Shown piece after piece: positions 36,971 to 45,442 of a stretch of 64,000 nt of DNA. The notes beneath the pieces are model-generated. The model was not told the origin of the DNA. It worked only from the letters and a program-made list of their open reading frames with translations, and made no database searches. The stretch is from Trinickia dabaoshanensis (GTDB lineage: Bacteria; Pseudomonadota; Gammaproteobacteria; Burkholderiales; Burkholderiaceae): positions 1 to 64,000 of the forward strand of contig NZ_PNYA01000025.1 in NCBI RefSeq assembly GCF_002879885.1, in the 5' to 3' direction. Position numbers and translations under genes: made by a program. Positions within the stretch are counted from its first letter, which is position 1. Every line of letters begins with the position of its first letter.

Positions 36971-38056
36971 ATGAAGATTGCTCAGATCGCGCCGCTGACC
37001 GAGTCGGTGCCACCGAAGCTTTACGGCGGCACCGAGCGTGTCGTCTCCTACATCACCGAAGCGCTGGTGGATCTGGGGCATGACGTCACGCTCTTCGCGA
37101 GCGGGGATTCGAAAACGAGTGCCAAGCTCGAAGCGGTGTGGCCGCGGGCGCTGCGGCTCGATCCCGCCATTCGCGATCGCATCGCGCCGCATATGTTGCT
37201 CATGGAACTCGTGCGGCGCCGGGCCGAGGAGTTCGATGTCCTGCATTTCCATATGGACTACTACTCGTTTTCGCTGTTCAAGCGGCAAGACACACCGTTC
37301 GTCACCACGCTGCACGGGCGGCTGGATCTGCCCGAGCAGCAGCCCGTGTTCGATACGTTCAACACCGCGCCCGTCATTTCGATCTCGAACGCCCAGCGCC
37401 ACCCGATGCCGCAGGCGAAATGGCTGTCCACGGTGTACCACGGTTTGCCGGAAGCGCTCTATACGCCCCAGCCCGTGGAGCAGAAGTATCTTGCGTTCCT
37501 CGGCCGCATTTCCCCCGAGAAGCGCGTGGACACCGCCATTCGGATTGCCGCGCATTGCGGGCTACCCATTCGGATTGCGGCGAAGATCGACGCGGCGGAT
37601 CGCGAATACTTCGAGCGCGAGATCAAACCGCTGTTCGATTTGCCGCACGTCGAGTTCATCGGCGAGATCGCCGACGACCAGAAAGCGGCCTTTCTTTCGG
37701 GCGCGCATGCATTGCTGTTTCCGGTCGATTGGCCGGAACCGTTCGGGCTCGTCATGATCGAGGCGATGGCCTGCGGCACCCCCGTGATCGCGTTCAATCG
37801 CGGCTCCGTGCCGGAAGTAGTCGACGAGGGTCTGTCGGGCTTTATCGTCGAAGACGAGATCAGCGCGGTGGCAGCCGTCAATCGACTGCATACGATTCCG
37901 CGGACGCGTGTGCGGCAACGCTTCGAAGAACGTTTCACGTCGCATCACATGGCGCGTCAATACATCGAGGCGTATCAGGCCGTGATCCGAGCACAGAAGC
38001 GCTCGCGCTTCAAGGTGGTCGACTCGATGACGGGTGCGGGAACGGCGGGCGCGTAA
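36971..38056 (+). CDS. Family 4 glycosyltransferase
   Basis: A GT-B retaining sugar transferase of 361 residues. It starts MKIAQIAPLTESVPPKLYGG, followed by TERVVSYITEALVDLGHDVT. The C-terminal nucleotide-sugar site WPEPFGLVMIEAMACGTPVI carries the conserved EX7E motif, preceded by FLGRISPEKRVD. No membrane segment is seen. It lies downstream of otsA on the same strand. A paralogue with nearly the same start (MRIAQVAPLYESVPP) is at 60621-61697. Donor and acceptor are unknown. Confidence 0.9.
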   Translation: MKIAQIAPLTESVPPKLYGGTERVVSYITEALVDLGHDVTLFASGDSKTSAKLEAVWPRALRLDPAIRDRIAPHMLLMELVRRRAEEFDVLHFHMDYYSFSLFKRQDTPFVTTLHGRLDLPEQQPVFDTFNTAPVISISNAQRHPMPQAKWLSTVYHGLPEALYTPQPVEQKYLAFLGRISPEKRVDTAIRIAAHCGLPIRIAAKIDAADREYFEREIKPLFDLPHVEFIGEIADDQKAAFLSGAHALLFPVDWPEPFGLVMIEAMACGTPVIAFNRGSVPEVVDEGLSGFIVEDEISAVAAVNRLHTIPRTRVRQRFEERFTSHHMARQYIEAYQAVIRAQKRSRFKVVDSMTGAGTAGA

Positions 38057-38100
38057 GGGCGAAAGGCGAGCGAAGCCAAGCCCGTGTCCGAGAGTGTGCA

Positions 38101-38131
38101 AGCGGCGCGCTGCCGACGGTAGCGCGCCGCT
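38101..38131. terminator. Bidirectional terminator
   Basis: A perfect 11-bp inverted repeat, AGCGGCGCGCT with AGCGCGCCGCT, around a 9-base loop. It lies between the convergent GT4 and SYLF genes, followed by TTCTCGCTT. Confidence 0.6.
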
Positions 38132-38152
38132 TCTCGCTTGGAAGGCCGTTGG

Positions 38153-38752
38153 TTAGATATTGAGCCGGGTGATCTTCGTGCCTTCGAGCGAGAGATCGCC
38201 CATGAGGCCCGCATTCGTCATCACGATCACTTCGACAGGCTTGGTGGCCGTGGTCGTATCGATGGCGCCGTTCGCGCCCATCTTCAGCACGGCGACCGAG
38301 GCGTCGCCGCCCGCCGACCAGCCGTCACGCGAGCGGAACGAGTTCAACGCGTCGTCGGTCATGAAAAGGAAGATGACCGCCTTCGATTGCGCGCCGGCCT
38401 GCAATCCGAACGAGCCGGACACGGTGTTGTAGTAGCCGACCGTTTGGCCGCCTACGCGCAACGCGCCTTCTCCGTATTGCGCCCCGACGACGAAGCCCGC
38501 TTGCAGTACCTTCGGGAACACGAGCACGCCATGCGCTTTTTGCACCAGCTCGCGCGAGCCGGGCACTTGGGCGTACAGGCGAGAGAGCGTCGCATCGACG
38601 CTCGAGTTGATCTCCTGACGTTTCGACACATTGCTGCCGGGGGTCGAGCCAACCGGGTTGCCGTTATTCGTGGTCGCGGTGCAGCCGGCGAGGGCAAATG
38701 CGCCGACCACGACGGCGGCGGCCGCTTTGCGCATCAAGTATTGTTTCTGCAT
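38153..38752 (-). CDS. SYLF (YSC84)-domain lipoprotein
   Basis: A 199-residue lipoprotein with lipobox ALAGC after the signal AAAAVVVGAF. An alternative start is Met7. The C-terminal SYLF/Ysc84 actin-binding-like and lipid-binding fold is recognised from KAHGVLVFPKVLQAGFVVG, GEGALRVGGQTVGYYNTVSG, FGLQAGAQSKAVIFLFM and GWSAGGDASVAVLKMGANG. In bacteria these are outer-membrane or periplasmic proteins of unknown role. The gene is convergent with the GT4 gene. Confidence 0.92.
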   Translation of the reverse strand: MQKQYLMRKAAAAVVVGAFALAGCTATTNNGNPVGSTPGSNVSKRQEINSSVDATLSRLYAQVPGSRELVQKAHGVLVFPKVLQAGFVVGAQYGEGALRVGGQTVGYYNTVSGSFGLQAGAQSKAVIFLFMTDDALNSFRSRDGWSAGGDASVAVLKMGANGAIDTTTATKPVEVIVMTNAGLMGDLSLEGTKITRLNI

Positions 38753-38883
38753 GGACTCTCTCCGTTATGTTCCGTCGGTCAAACCGCTCGACGGCGGGTG
38801 GACGAAGCGTGATGTCACACAACGCAACGAGAGCCGAGCATGGTGCATGCCAGGGCCGGGCCCGAATTTGCACGGCGCGCCGC

Positions 38884-39327
38884 TCAGTGCTGAACCGTTC
38901 GCTTGACCACGGGAGGGCGCCGTAGTGCGCGCCGAATGCCGGCCACGAGCACGCCCACGGCGAAGATGAAGGCTGCCGGCACGACCCAGTAGCCCACGAA
39001 GGCATGCCACAGATAGAGGAAGAGGGTGCGGCGGCGCAGCGCGTATTCGGCCTGCGCGTCATGCTGACGCTGAGCGTTCGCCGCCAAGACGTCCGCCGGG
39101 CAGCCGGCGGCGCGCGCCTCGTCCGGCTTGCCGCGACAGCGTGCGGCGTCGCCGGCGGCACGCTGCGCGTCGGTCAATTGCCACGTCGTCAAGGCGCGGT
39201 TGAGATCGACGACGTTGTACGACATTTCGTCCTGAATCTCGCGTACCGCGACGATCGCCACCGGGACTGCCCAAAAGACGATGACGACGAGCCAGCGTCT
39301 TACCCAGCGGTTGTGTCTCCATGCCAT
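38884..39327 (-). CDS. Hypothetical two-helix membrane protein
   Basis: A 147-residue protein without a family I recognise. One transmembrane helix is near the N-terminus (WLVVIVFWAVPVAIVAV) and a second is near residues 107-127 (WHAFVGYWVVPAAFIFAVGV). Between them is a ~75-residue, Ala/Arg-rich, Cys-containing segment (AARCRGKPDEARAAGCP) that should face the periplasm. The C-terminus is basic. Codon use is like the neighbours, and the frame has no overlap with another good gene. Confidence 0.7.
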   Translation of the reverse strand: MAWRHNRWVRRWLVVIVFWAVPVAIVAVREIQDEMSYNVVDLNRALTTWQLTDAQRAAGDAARCRGKPDEARAAGCPADVLAANAQRQHDAQAEYALRRRTLFLYLWHAFVGYWVVPAAFIFAVGVLVAGIRRALRRPPVVKRTVQH

Positions 39328-39699
39328 TTATGCCTCCGCAATGCACTCAAGCATCCACGATGAGACGGCGGCCCGATGGCTTATATCGTTGGGTTCTCGC
39401 GGGCCGTCTTGGCAGCCATCATAGAAGAAATGCGACGAATCGTCGCTCCTTATAAGAGCCAGTCCGATGAAAGGCGGCTCGGTACGGTCGCGGCGACCGG
39501 TAATTTCTTCAATCTTCCCGGCATTTCGGATCTCCGCGGCAGCCCGTCGGCGCTCGCCGAGCACCTTCGCGCGCGAAGTCGATAAAGGGAACGCCTCTTG
39601 CATCGATGCGTATGACCGTTAGCGGTCAATTCACGGTGTGGGGCCCGAGGCCGCCGTTGGCGCGGGACAGACAGTCTTTCTTCCGATGGAGCGTCCGTC
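39328..39699. other. Intergenic stretch without a supported gene
   Basis: 372 bp between the divergent membrane protein gene and the small gene at 39700. Short open frames occur on both strands (69 and 91 codons), but neither has a recognisable domain, a good ribosome site or a consistent codon bias. No repeat or terminator was noticed. Confidence 0.5.
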
Positions 39700-39978
39700 A
39701 TGGCCGTACCGTTTTCCGAGCAATACAAGGGCTTTGCGATCGGGGTGCAGGCGCTTAGGCGCGCGAAGGAGCCGGACCAATCGGACGACGCGCCGCGCCG
39801 GTTCGACATCGTCGTGACCATCACGCGCAAGGCGAGCGGAGATCGAGCGAAGCCGGAGATGTTCGGTGTACCGGAGCACGCCCCGCTCGACGATCAACTC
39901 CAAGCGCATCGCATCGGCGTGCAGTACGCACGCGACATCATCGACGGCAAGGTGGACGGCACCTCGCTCGAGCCTTAG
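39700..39978 (+). CDS. Small hypothetical protein
   Basis: A 92-residue cytoplasmic protein, MAVPFSEQYKGFAIGVQAL..., ending with VQYARDIIDGKVDGTSLEP. No family is recognised with confidence. The pattern of an early YKGFAI strand, a central VVTITRK strand and a C-terminal helix before DGK is like small stand-alone proteins common in Burkholderiaceae. A clear GATGGAGCGTCCGTC leader precedes the ATG, but there is no textbook Shine-Dalgarno. 256 bp without a gene follow it. Confidence 0.6.
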   Translation: MAVPFSEQYKGFAIGVQALRRAKEPDQSDDAPRRFDIVVTITRKASGDRAKPEMFGVPEHAPLDDQLQAHRIGVQYARDIIDGKVDGTSLEP

Positions 39979-40198
39979 TTCAACCGTACGACGAGTCCAT
40001 GGCAAGCGCGGCACGCACGATCGGTTCGCGTACGCGTTTGCCCGGCGGGCACGGCTCGAGGCCGGTGCCCGTCCTTGCGCATTGGCGCGGATGAGTCCAG
40101 CATAGGCGATCCCCGGTTCATCGCGGGGAACCCGGTCGGTCGTCGCATCGAGCGATGACGCACCGCGGGAAGTCGCCGGCGTTCGACCCGAAAAATCA

Positions 40199-40215
40199 CG
40201 GCTCGCCTCGAGCCG
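40199..40215. promoter_or_regulatory. Palindrome just upstream of the binding-protein gene
   Basis: CGGCTCG and CGAGCCG (7-bp arms, 3-base centre) end eight bases before the AAGGAG ribosome site of the rbsB-like gene. It could be an operator for the LacI-type regulator at 41619 or a leader hairpin masking the ribosome site. Confidence 0.3.
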
Positions 40216-40234
40216 AATAAGAAAGGAGAACCTT

Positions 40235-41206
40235 ATGCTGCACCGCACCCGCCGCCGTATGCTAGTTGCCGCCGCCGCGCTCGTGTGCACGGCGCTCGCG
40301 CCGCTCGCCTCGAGCGACGCGCTGGCTCAAGGCGCGAAGAAGCCGAAAGTCGCCCTCGTCATGAAATCGCTGGCGAACGAGTTCTTTCTGACCATGGAAA
40401 ACGGAGCAAAGGACTATCAACAGCACAACGCCGCGAAGTTCGACCTCATCACGAACGGCATCAAAAACGAAACCGATACGGCCGCCCAGATCAATATCGT
40501 CGAGCAGATGATCGACAGCCACGTCGATGCGATCGTGCTTGCGCCGGCCGATTCGAAAGCACTCGTTCCCGTCGTGAAGAAGGCGGTCGACGCCGGCATC
40601 ATCGTCGTGAACATCGACAACCGGCTCGACCCCGACGTCGTGAAGTCCAAAGGGTTGAACGTCCCGTTCGTCGGCCCCGACAATCGCAAGGGCGCCGAGA
40701 AAGTCGGCGACTTTCTGGCCAAAAAGCTAAAAGCCGGCGACGAGGTGGGTATCGTCGAAGGCGTGTCCACCACCACGAACGCGCAACAGCGCACGGCCGG
40801 CTTCAAAGATGCGATGCAAAAGGTCGGAGCGAAGATCGATTCGGTCCAGTCGGGCGAGTGGGAGATCGACAAAGGCAACGCGATCGCCTCGGCGATGCTC
40901 AATCAATACCCGAACCTGAAAGCCCTGTTGTGCGGTAACGACAACATGGCGATCGGCGCGGTCTCGGCGATACGCGCAGCCGGCAAACAAGGCAAGGTGC
41001 TCGTGGTCGGTTACGACGATATCGATGCCATCAAGCCGATGCTCAAGGATGGGCGCGTGCTCGCCACCGCCAACCAATACGCGGCGAAGCAAGCCGTGTT
41101 CGGCATCGATACGGCGCTGAAGGCAATCGAAGAGCATAAGAAGCAGTCCGACCTGTCGCAGGTGGTGGAAACGCCCGTCGACTTGGTGACGAAGGCTTCA
41201 AAGTAA
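40235..41206 (+). CDS. Ribose/allose-type sugar ABC transporter substrate-binding protein
   Basis: A periplasmic binding protein of the RbsB type (type 1 PBP). The protein has 323 residues. The Arg-rich signal peptide LHRTRRRMLVAAAALVC ends near ALAQ. The family features are FFLTMENGAKDYQ, NIVEQMIDSHVDAIVLAP, NIDNRLDPD, FVGPDNRKGAEKVGDFL and LLCGNDNMAIGAVSAIRAAG. AAAGGAG precedes the ATG. Its usual partners, an ATPase and a permease, do not follow. A terminator and 400 bp of non-coding DNA lead to a LacI gene. The ligand is probably a sugar, not known. Confidence 0.92.
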   Translation: MLHRTRRRMLVAAAALVCTALAPLASSDALAQGAKKPKVALVMKSLANEFFLTMENGAKDYQQHNAAKFDLITNGIKNETDTAAQINIVEQMIDSHVDAIVLAPADSKALVPVVKKAVDAGIIVVNIDNRLDPDVVKSKGLNVPFVGPDNRKGAEKVGDFLAKKLKAGDEVGIVEGVSTTTNAQQRTAGFKDAMQKVGAKIDSVQSGEWEIDKGNAIASAMLNQYPNLKALLCGNDNMAIGAVSAIRAAGKQGKVLVVGYDDIDAIKPMLKDGRVLATANQYAAKQAVFGIDTALKAIEEHKKQSDLSQVVETPVDLVTKASK

Positions 41207-41219
41207 TTTTCCAGGCTCT

Positions 41220-41242
41220 AAACGGCGCGCTCGGCGCGTTTT
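41220..41242 (+). terminator. Terminator after the binding-protein gene
   Basis: AAACG/CGTTT plus CGC/GCG form a stem with one bulged G, a 5-base loop and a TTTT run, 14 bp past the stop at 41206. Confidence 0.55.
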
Positions 41243-41278
41243 ACCAAGGCGCTGCGCGACGTCGCGGCGTTCGCTTCG

Positions 41279-41312
41279 GGCAGCGGCGCTCAAGAAAGCT
41301 CGCGCCGCTGCC
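41279..41312. repeat. 11-bp inverted repeat in the rbsB-lacI gap
   Basis: GGCAGCGGCGC (41279-41289) and GCGCCGCTGCC (41302-41312) are perfect arms with a 12-base loop and no T-tract. It lies in the 412-bp gap 41207-41618. Apart from this, the terminator and the palindrome at 41344, the gap holds nothing recognisable, in particular no transporter fragment. Confidence 0.45.
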
Positions 41313-41343
41313 GTTATCCTCCGACATAAGCGTCATTGTGACT

Positions 41344-41360
41344 CGCCGGTACTACCGGCG
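41344..41360. promoter_or_regulatory. Perfect 17-bp palindrome, candidate operator
   Basis: CGCCGGTA-C-TACCGGCG, with 8-bp arms, lies 259 bp upstream of the lacI-type start. It could be the autoregulatory site of that repressor, though classic family operators have a central CG pair. Confidence 0.35.
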
Positions 41361-41618
41361 CTTTGCCGCGCTGGTCGCATCGCAATGCGTGCGCTCTTCT
41401 CGGCGTTCGGTTCGCACTTGCCCATCTCGCAGAGGTCGAGCCGGAGCATTGCGCAGTTCGCTGTCCCGTTCCGTCGGCGCGGGCGATACTGAGTCGCGGA
41501 GCGAAGGATCCGGTTCGGAAAAACGCGCGGGGAACGCGGCGGATCGGCGGTATGAATGGATGGGGTAGCTGCGGGCTGGTTGCGCCCGCACACAACAACA
41601 AGCGAGAGAGTATCGGTA

Positions 41619-42647
41619 ATGGCGACGATCAAAGATGTGGCGGCCATGGCCGGCGTGTCGTTCACCACGGTGTCACACGTGGTCAACAATACGCGTCCGG
41701 TGTCGGCCGACGTGCGCACGAAAGTCGAGCGCGCGATCGCGCAATTGAACTACGTGCCGTCGGCGGTCGCCCGATCGCTGAAGGCGCGCTCGACGGCGAC
41801 GATCGGGCTCGTCGTGCCTAACAGCACGAATCCGTATTTCGCCGAATTGGCGCGGGGAATCGAAGATGGTTGCGCGCGCCAGGGTTATTGCATGTTTTTT
41901 TGCAATTCCGACGACGATCCGGTGAAGCAGCGCAATTATCTGCGAATTCTGCAAGAAAAACGAATCGACGGCCTCATCATCGCCTCGGCCGGAGACGACG
42001 CCGTGCTCGCGAGCAGCCTCACGGATACGCGCGAGCCGCTCGTCATCGTCGACCGCAATATCGAGGGTCTCGCGGCGGATCTCGTCCAGATCGACCACGA
42101 ACGCGGCGCCTATGTGGCTACGCGTCATTTGCTCGAACTCGGCCACGTGCGCATCGGCTGCATTACGGGACCGGTCGCCACGGCGGTCAGCGCGATGCGG
42201 GTGCACGGCTTCATCCGCGCCATGACCGAACGGGGCATCGATATCGAGCCGAGCGCGATCGTCGAAAGCGATTTTTCGGGCGAGGGCGGGCAACAGGCCG
42301 CCGGACAGCTATTCGACACCGTGCGGCCCACCGCCATTTTTGCCTGCAACGACATGATGGGCATCGGCGCGCTGCGCGTGGCCGCGGAACGCGGCATCCG
42401 CGTGCCGCAACACTGCTCGATCATCGGATTCGACGATATCGAACTGAGCAGTTTCACCTACCCGGCTCTGTCGACCGTCGGCCAATCCGTGCGTGCGCTC
42501 GGCGAGGCTGCCGCGCAAATGCTGATCGAGCGGATCAGCGGCGTGGTGAGCGGGCCCACTCGTCGCCGCGTGATCACGCCGCGTCTCGTGCTGCGCGAAT
42601 CGACCGCCGTTTTTGCCGGACCCATGAACGCAGCCCTATGCGCATAA
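41619..42647 (+). CDS. LacI family transcriptional regulator
   Basis: A 342-residue sugar-responsive repressor. The N-terminal helix-turn-helix MATIKDVAAMAGVSFTTVSH and the hinge-helix region VPSAVARSLKARSTATIGLV are followed by a type 1 PBP effector domain (NSTNPYFAELARGIEDGC; IDGLIIASAG; ACNDMMGIGALRVAAERG; GFDDIELSSFTYPALSTV). It resembles ribose-operon repressors (RbsR). The ATG at 41619 begins exactly at the HTH. It probably controls the binding-protein gene upstream; no kinase or permease gene is linked. Confidence 0.94.
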   Translation: MATIKDVAAMAGVSFTTVSHVVNNTRPVSADVRTKVERAIAQLNYVPSAVARSLKARSTATIGLVVPNSTNPYFAELARGIEDGCARQGYCMFFCNSDDDPVKQRNYLRILQEKRIDGLIIASAGDDAVLASSLTDTREPLVIVDRNIEGLAADLVQIDHERGAYVATRHLLELGHVRIGCITGPVATAVSAMRVHGFIRAMTERGIDIEPSAIVESDFSGEGGQQAAGQLFDTVRPTAIFACNDMMGIGALRVAAERGIRVPQHCSIIGFDDIELSSFTYPALSTVGQSVRALGEAAAQMLIERISGVVSGPTRRRVITPRLVLRESTAVFAGPMNAALCA

Positions 42648-42691
42648 GGACTATAGATCCGCCCCTAATTCGTCCGATTAATTAGTTCTCC

Positions 42692-42719
42692 TCAAGTTCG
42701 ATCCTTACCAGGCCGTAAA
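42692..42719 (+). promoter_or_regulatory. Candidate sigma-28 (FliA) promoter
   Basis: TCAAGTTC (42692-42699), 12 bp, then GCCGTAAA (42712-42719). This is close to the flagellar sigma consensus TAAAGTTT-N11-GCCGATAA. It stands 71 bp ahead of a chemoreceptor gene, the type of gene that sigma-28 commonly drives. Confidence 0.6.
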
Positions 42720-42790
42720 CATCGGATAGGGCGCGCGCTTCCTTCGCAGCGTGCGGCGAACGGCGCGCCCGGACCTTTGGTTCTGAAAGG

Positions 42791-44707
42791 ATGAACGCTC
42801 AAATGTTGAAGAACGGTATATCGATTAAAACGCGCATCGGCCTGGCCATGGCGTTTTTGTCCGCGCTATTGCTCGCACTCGGCGCGCTCGGATTGTCGGG
42901 TATGAGTAAGGCGAGCAAGGCGGCGAGCGACATCTATCAGAGCCAGATGCCAAGCGCGGTCGCCATCGGAATGGCGGAAAGCTACGCGGCCCGCGAGCGC
43001 CTAGCGCTCGATCGCGCGGCGATGCACGCCGGCCAGGCCGACGAAACGAAAAAGAACTTCGATCGTGCCGCCGTGCTACGCGAGCGTTCCGACAACTGGT
43101 GGAAAAAATATCTGGCATTTCCGCGCGATGCCGACGAAGACAAACTCGCGCAAGACGCTTCCGCAAAACGCGACGCGCTGCGGCGGGGCATCTCGACCTA
43201 CATGGACGCGATCAGTTCGAACGATCACGACAAAATCCTTAGCGCTGCCGACAGTCTACAAGCCGCGTTTGTCGCGCTATCGAAAAGCGACGACACGTTG
43301 AACCAGTGGCAATTCGCGCAATCGAAAGCCGAGTTCGAGCAATCGCAGTCGAGCTACGAGACATTGCGCGCGGTCACGCTCGCTTTGCTGGCGGTCGCGC
43401 TCGCGGCGGCGCTCGCTTCGTACTTGAGCCTGCGTTCGGCCATTGCGAGACCGCTCGCCGATGCGCTCGCCCAGTTCGAGGCGATCGCCGCGGGCGACCT
43501 GCGGCGCCCGATCGTGGTGCGTACGCGCGACGAAATGGGCCTGATGCTCGAAGGGCTGGCGAAGATGCAGCGCAGCCTGACCGATACCGTTCGTACCGTG
43601 CGCAGCGGTAGCGAATCGATCGCCTCGGCGACCAAGCAAATCGCCGCGGGCAATCTCGACTTGTCGGCTCGCACCGAAGAGCAGGCCGCGTCCCTGCAAC
43701 AAACGACCTCCAGCATGGAGCGGCTGACCGGAACGGTGCGGCAAAACGCCGACAACGCGCGTCAAGCGAGCGCGCTGGCGGCCAACGCTTCGGAAATCGC
43801 CAACAAGGGCAACGAAGTAGTGGGCCAAGTCGTCGGTACGATGGGCGAGATCAACGATAGTTCCGCGAAGATCGGCGACATCATCACGATCATCGAGGGC
43901 ATCGCGTTCCAGACCAACATTCTCGCGTTGAACGCGGCGGTGGAAGCCGCGCGCGCCGGTGAGCAAGGCCGCGGCTTCGCGGTCGTGGCCGGCGAGGTAC
44001 GCGCGCTCGCGCAGCGCTCCTCCGGCGCCGCGAAGGAAATCAAGACGTTGATCGATACGTCGGTCGACCGCGTGCGCTCGGGCTCGGCCCTCGTGGGCGA
44101 AGCGGGGCGTACGATGGAGGAAATCATCGCGGCGGTGCAACGCGTGACGGACATCATGGGCGAGATCGCCGCGGCCTCGGAAGAGCAGAGCGGCGGCATC
44201 GGCGAAGTGGCGCGTGCCGTCTCGCAGATGGACGAAGTGACGCAGCAAAACGCCGCGCTCGTCGAACAAGCTTCGGCGGCCGCCCATTCGCTACAAGAGC
44301 AAGCCGACCGCTTGCGCACGGCCGCCGGCGTCTTCCAAATCGCCGACGAAGGTGCGGCATGGCGCGCGACGTCTCAGCACGCGGCAGCCCCCGGCAAAGC
44401 GCCGGCGCCGAAGCCCGTCGCGAAGCCCGCACCGGCCCGCGCGCCGCGCGCGCCGGCCGCGTCCGCGCTTAAACGGCCCGCGCTCGCGGCTACCCCAAGC
44501 CGCTCCAACGCGGCTCCGGCCGCGGCTTCGCCGACGGTCAAACCCGCGGCTGCCGCTTCACAGGCCCAAGCTCAAGCCGAGGCGAAACCCGTTGCTACGG
44601 TGACGAGTGCGACGCCCCCCGCAACGCCGGTCTCCACGCCGGTTCGCAAGAGCCCCGTGGCGAATGTCGCGAAGGCGGCCTCCGACGACGATTGGGAAAC
44701 CTTCTAA
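42791..44707 (+). CDS. Methyl-accepting chemotaxis protein (Tar/Tsr class)
   Basis: A transmembrane chemoreceptor of 638 residues. TM1 is about residues 17-37 ([19 protein letters not shown]). A four-helix-bundle sensor of the 4HB_MCP type spans about 40-190. TM2 is near 193-213 ([20 protein letters not shown]), and a HAMP domain follows. The signalling tip [20 protein letters not shown] with [18 protein letters not shown] is intact. After it come a long Ala/Pro-rich linker (about 555-620) and the terminal pentapeptide DWETF, equivalent to the NWETF tether for CheR/CheB. The ligand is unknown. Confidence 0.95.
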   Translation: MNAQMLKNGISIKTRIGLAMAFLSALLLALGALGLSGMSKASKAASDIYQSQMPSAVAIGMAESYAARERLALDRAAMHAGQADETKKNFDRAAVLRERSDNWWKKYLAFPRDADEDKLAQDASAKRDALRRGISTYMDAISSNDHDKILSAADSLQAAFVALSKSDDTLNQWQFAQSKAEFEQSQSSYETLRAVTLALLAVALAAALASYLSLRSAIARPLADALAQFEAIAAGDLRRPIVVRTRDEMGLMLEGLAKMQRSLTDTVRTVRSGSESIASATKQIAAGNLDLSARTEEQAASLQQTTSSMERLTGTVRQNADNARQASALAANASEIANKGNEVVGQVVGTMGEINDSSAKIGDIITIIEGIAFQTNILALNAAVEAARAGEQGRGFAVVAGEVRALAQRSSGAAKEIKTLIDTSVDRVRSGSALVGEAGRTMEEIIAAVQRVTDIMGEIAAASEEQSGGIGEVARAVSQMDEVTQQNAALVEQASAAAHSLQEQADRLRTAAGVFQIADEGAAWRATSQHAAAPGKAPAPKPVAKPAPARAPRAPAASALKRPALAATPSRSNAAPAAASPTVKPAAAASQAQAQAEAKPVATVTSATPPATPVSTPVRKSPVANVAKAASDDDWETF

Positions 44708-44767
44708 CGTACGCTGCTAAAGCCGCTACCCGAGTCTATCCCCGCGCGTCCGGCCACGGACGCCAAT

Positions 44768-44812
44768 GAGCCCGATCGCTTCGATGCCGAGGCGATCGGG
44801 CTCGTCGTTTTC
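44768..44812 (+). terminator. Terminator after the chemoreceptor gene
   Basis: A perfect 12-bp stem, GAGCCCGATCGC with GCGATCGGGCTC (44768-44779 and 44792-44803), is followed by GTCGTTTTCTT. Confidence 0.75.
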
Positions 44813-45442
44813 TTCTGCCCCTCAAAAAAACATCCGCAATCGCGTCATCGAAAAGGTGACGCCGTGCGTATACGTGGAAAGCGTGGACAGTGCGCGCGCG
44901 ATTCGAATGGACGACGACCGGCTGGGTCACCCACGTTTCCGACCGAGCAGGCATCGCACGTGCGAAGGGGCGTTGAACGCACACCGGTCGCCACCGAGAG
45001 TGATCCCGAAACCGTGGGCCGATTTCAATGCGACCTTGGTGCGCCGATGTCAGCTCTCGCCTGTGCTCCGGTTACTCGACGACGGTGGGAATGCGCACCG
45101 GTATGTGAGAGGCGCGAGCGTGTTGCAGCGTCGGCGCACATAGCGGCATCGACGAGATGCGCGGCTCGCATCGGCGTGGTCTACGGTTGAGGCAATGAAC
45201 GGGAGATCGAAGTTCGAAGAGCGAGTGCTCGTGGCGATATCGCTAAGGGGGCGAGCGAGAAGCAGGATGAAGATTGTAGGCCAGTGTGCTCGTATATCCA
45301 AGTTAGGGCACACGTGTAGGACGTTAAGCCACGTAGGTCGTGAAAAATAATTTAAAAGGGTTTAGGATGAATTCGAGCGAGGTCGTTTCGGTATAGCCAC
45401 CAAGTAGACGACTTCGTCCGCAGACTTCGGCGAGGAGGTAGC
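44813..45442. other. Long non-coding region ahead of prkA
   Basis: About 630 bp with no convincing gene. A 108-codon frame (44864-45190) has an atypical Arg/Cys-rich composition and no domain. The last ~150 bp before prkA are AT-richer (GAAAAATAATTTAAAAGGG near 45340), as expected for a promoter or leader. No clear sigma-54 or sigma-70 element could be fixed. A strong GAGGAGG (45432-45438) precedes prkA. Confidence 0.45.

Noticed and set aside
39376-39585. 69-codon frame between the membrane protein and the small hypothetical gene
   Set aside because: No family resemblance or Shine-Dalgarno; a competing frame on the other strand is equally poor.
41314-41601. Possible remnant of a sugar permease in the rbsB-lacI gap
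   Set aside because: All six frames were read; no hydrophobic helices or RbsC/RbsA motifs appear.
44864-45190. 108-codon frame upstream of prkA
   Set aside because: Arg/Cys-rich composition unlike neighbours, no domain, no ribosome site.
45280-45442. Sigma-54 promoter for prkA
   Set aside because: A GGCAC is present near 45305, but no TTGC element follows at the required distance.
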